Below, piece after piece: positions 30,781 to 32,173 of a stretch of 32,173 nt of DNA (positions within the stretch are counted from its first letter, which is position 1; every line of letters begins with the position of its first letter). The translations under genes and the position numbers were made by a program. The notes beneath the pieces were generated by a model that was not told the origin of the DNA, searched no databases, and saw only the letters and a list, made by a program, of their open reading frames with translations. Source of the stretch: an uncultured Lachnospiraceae bacterium (GTDB taxonomy: Bacteria; Bacillota; Clostridia; Lachnospirales; Lachnospiraceae); the NCBI GenBank assembly GCA_947384285.1, contig CANDGI010000037.1, positions 1 to 32,173 on the forward strand, read 5' to 3'.

Positions 30781-31983
30781 TTAAAGTTCACTGCATATTT
30801 GGAAAATGTAGAATTTCAGGTAATAGGATTCCTCTGCTGCCCACAAAATGGGATGGTCTGGCGCCTGGGTTCTAAATTCCACCTGTCTGAGCCGTTTATG
30901 TGCATTGGCGGCTGCCTGGCGGATGGTCTTTGCAAACAACTGTGCATCCATAAAATGGGAGCAGGAGCATGTGGCAAGGTATCCCCCTTCTTTTACCAGC
31001 TTCATGGCGCGCAGGTTGATTTCCCGGTATCCTTTCACTGCATTTTTTATGGAATTCCTGGATTTGGCAAAGGCCGGCGGGTCTAAAATTACCACATCAA
31101 ATTCCTCTCCCTTTCGCTCCAATTCCGGCAGCAGCTCAAAGACATCTGCACAGGTAAATTCTATCCGGCCATCCAATCCGTTTAAGGCCGCATTTTCCCG
31201 TGCCTGGCTGACTGCAAGCTGGGAAGCATCCACCCCCAGCACATGGCTGGCTCCGCCAATCCCGGCGTTCAGGGCAAAGGATCCGGTATGGGTAAAGCAA
31301 TCCAGCACCTTTGCATCCTTGCACAATCTTTGGACTGCCTTCCGATTATATTTCTGATCCAGGAAAAATCCTGTCTTCTGGCCGTCTTTTACGTCCACAA
31401 GATAGCGGACGCCATTTTCCAGTATTTCCACCTTCGTGTCAAACTCCGGCCCCAGAAACCCTTTCTGCAATTCCATGCCTTCCTGCCTGCGCACCTTTGC
31501 ATCGCTGCGCTCGTAAACGCCCCGGATTGAAATTCCATCTTCCGCCATGCATTCTTTCAGAGCCAAAATAATCTCCTCTTTCCAGCGGTCAATGCCAAGA
31601 GCCAGGGACTGCACCACCAGGACATCGGAAAATTTATCCACCACCAGCCCCGGCAGCCAGTCCGCCTCCCCGAAAACCACCCGGCAGGAACTGATGTCCA
31701 CCGTCTTTTTCCGATACTCCCAGGCGTTTCTGACACGCATTCTGATAAAATCTTTGTCCACTTCCTGATCCTTTTTCCGGGTCATCATGCGGATACGGAT
31801 TTTGGAATTGGCGTTGATAAATCCTTTTCCCATGGGATAGCCGTCAAAATCCCGCACCTGTACAATATCCCCGTCTGTAAAACTGCCCATAACAGAATCT
31901 ATTTCGTTATCATAAATCCACATTCCACCGGATTTGATGGTTCTTCCTTCTCCCTTTTTCAAGATAACTGCTGCATGTTCCAT
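30781..31983 (-). CDS. RlmI-like class I rRNA methyltransferase with PUA domain
   Basis: Start ATG 31983, after GAGAGG, gives 400 residues; an ATG at 32025 has no ribosome-binding site and lies at the edge of the tandem repeats. The N-terminal PUA domain (about 1-75) begins AAVILKKGEGRTIKSGGMWI. A central domain (VVFGEADWLPGLVVDKF and GFFLDQKYNR) leads to the SAM-binding Rossmann fold, VLDCFTHTGSFALNAG and LGVDASQLAVSQARENAALN, with the catalytic loop VVILDPPAFAKS and LATCSCSHFM. This is the 23S rRNA m5C methyltransferase RlmI/YccW family. It is the first gene of the rlmI-ABC-F-membrane protein-ybaK run. Confidence 0.93.
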   Translation of the reverse strand: MEHAAVILKKGEGRTIKSGGMWIYDNEIDSVMGSFTDGDIVQVRDFDGYPMGKGFINANSKIRIRMMTRKKDQEVDKDFIRMRVRNAWEYRKKTVDISSCRVVFGEADWLPGLVVDKFSDVLVVQSLALGIDRWKEEIILALKECMAEDGISIRGVYERSDAKVRRQEGMELQKGFLGPEFDTKVEILENGVRYLVDVKDGQKTGFFLDQKYNRKAVQRLCKDAKVLDCFTHTGSFALNAGIGGASHVLGVDASQLAVSQARENAALNGLDGRIEFTCADVFELLPELERKGEEFDVVILDPPAFAKSRNSIKNAVKGYREINLRAMKLVKEGGYLATCSCSHFMDAQLFAKTIRQAAANAHKRLRQVEFRTQAPDHPILWAAEESYYLKFYIFQICSEL

Positions 31984-32018
31984 TGAATCTTTCCTCTCTT
32001 GGCTGTATGATTTATTTG

Positions 32019-32173
32019 CTTTCATAGTAAACTCCCAGCCGCCGTCTGGCGGGCCGCATGGCCATCCTTACTATGGAAGTCGAAGACTTTCATAGTAAAC
32101 CCTCAGCTTGCTCAGCCTGCCGTCTGGCGGGCCGCATGGCCATCCTTACTATGGAAGTCGAAGACTTTCATAG
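32019..32173 (-). repeat. 78-bp tandem repeat with hairpins, upstream of the rlmI-like gene
   Basis: A 55-bp core is identical at 32041-32095 and 32119-32173, period 78 bp, and runs off the window. Each core holds TTACTATGGAAGTC, a GAA loop and GACTTTCATAGTAA, a 14-bp hairpin with one mismatch (32068-32098), plus GGCC-GCAT-GGCC. A partial unit abuts the gene at 32019-32040. Confidence 0.85.

Overview
The window looks like a gut Lachnospiraceae or related Clostridia chromosome. Shine-Dalgarno sites are strong (AGGAGG type), GTG starts are common, and base composition is moderate. Family content fits: ECF sigma factors with membrane partners, a PadR/DUF1700/DUF4097/PspC operon, DUF1703-type ATPases, Old Yellow Enzyme-type reductases and a PdaA-like deacetylase. 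No rRNA, tRNA, CRISPR array or complete insertion sequence was seen. Most genes are on the minus strand.

Layout. 1-3.1 kb (minus): a secreted two-domain protein, an ECF sigma factor and an RsgI-like membrane anti-sigma factor with a very repetitive C-terminal region that runs off the left edge. 3.2-6.4 kb: a PdaA-like polysaccharide deacetylase, an MscS-family channel and, on the plus strand, an SGNH-hydrolase-like lipoprotein. 6.9-10 kb is a gene graveyard. It holds an orphan Vsr endonuclease behind a fused DUF3883/cytosine-methyltransferase remnant, an apparently intact ModA with only a short piece of ModB after it, and broken copies of ygeY (selenium-linked hydrolase) and of a carbamate kinase. 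Together these look like the ruins of a restriction-modification locus and of a molybdenum/selenium purine-degradation locus. 10-14.8 kb: a short-chain dehydrogenase, an unrecognised decayed gene, a DUF1703-type AAA/nuclease protein, an orphan serine recombinase and a doubly deleted DUF1703 relative.

15-20 kb: two large flavin/iron-sulfur Old Yellow Enzyme-type reductases transcribed together, opposite an AraC-type regulator. The downstream reductase carries an Asp-Arg pair (HGDR) at an active-site position and a helical insertion, features I associate with gut bilirubin reductase (BilR); this is a hypothesis. 20.4-24.1 kb (plus): a second ECF sigma factor, a membrane protein that may be its anti-sigma factor, and an ABC-2 ATPase/permease pair. 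Bacteriohemerythrin follows with its own promoter. 24.9-27.2 kb (minus): padR-DUF1700-DUF4097-pspC, with a clear sigma-A promoter and repeated operator-like sequences. 27.7-32 kb (minus): an RlmI-like 23S rRNA methyltransferase, an ABC-F ATPase, a membrane protein and a YbaK-type tRNA deacylase, ending at a strong terminator.

Non-coding structure. A 95-99 bp element with long terminal inverted repeats occurs three times (14.86, 20.24 and 24.73 kb). An approximately 80-bp leader-like sequence that includes a ribosome-binding site occurs upstream of the mscS start and again at 27.52 kb. A tandem hairpin repeat with a 78-bp period fills the right edge upstream of the rRNA methyltransferase gene.
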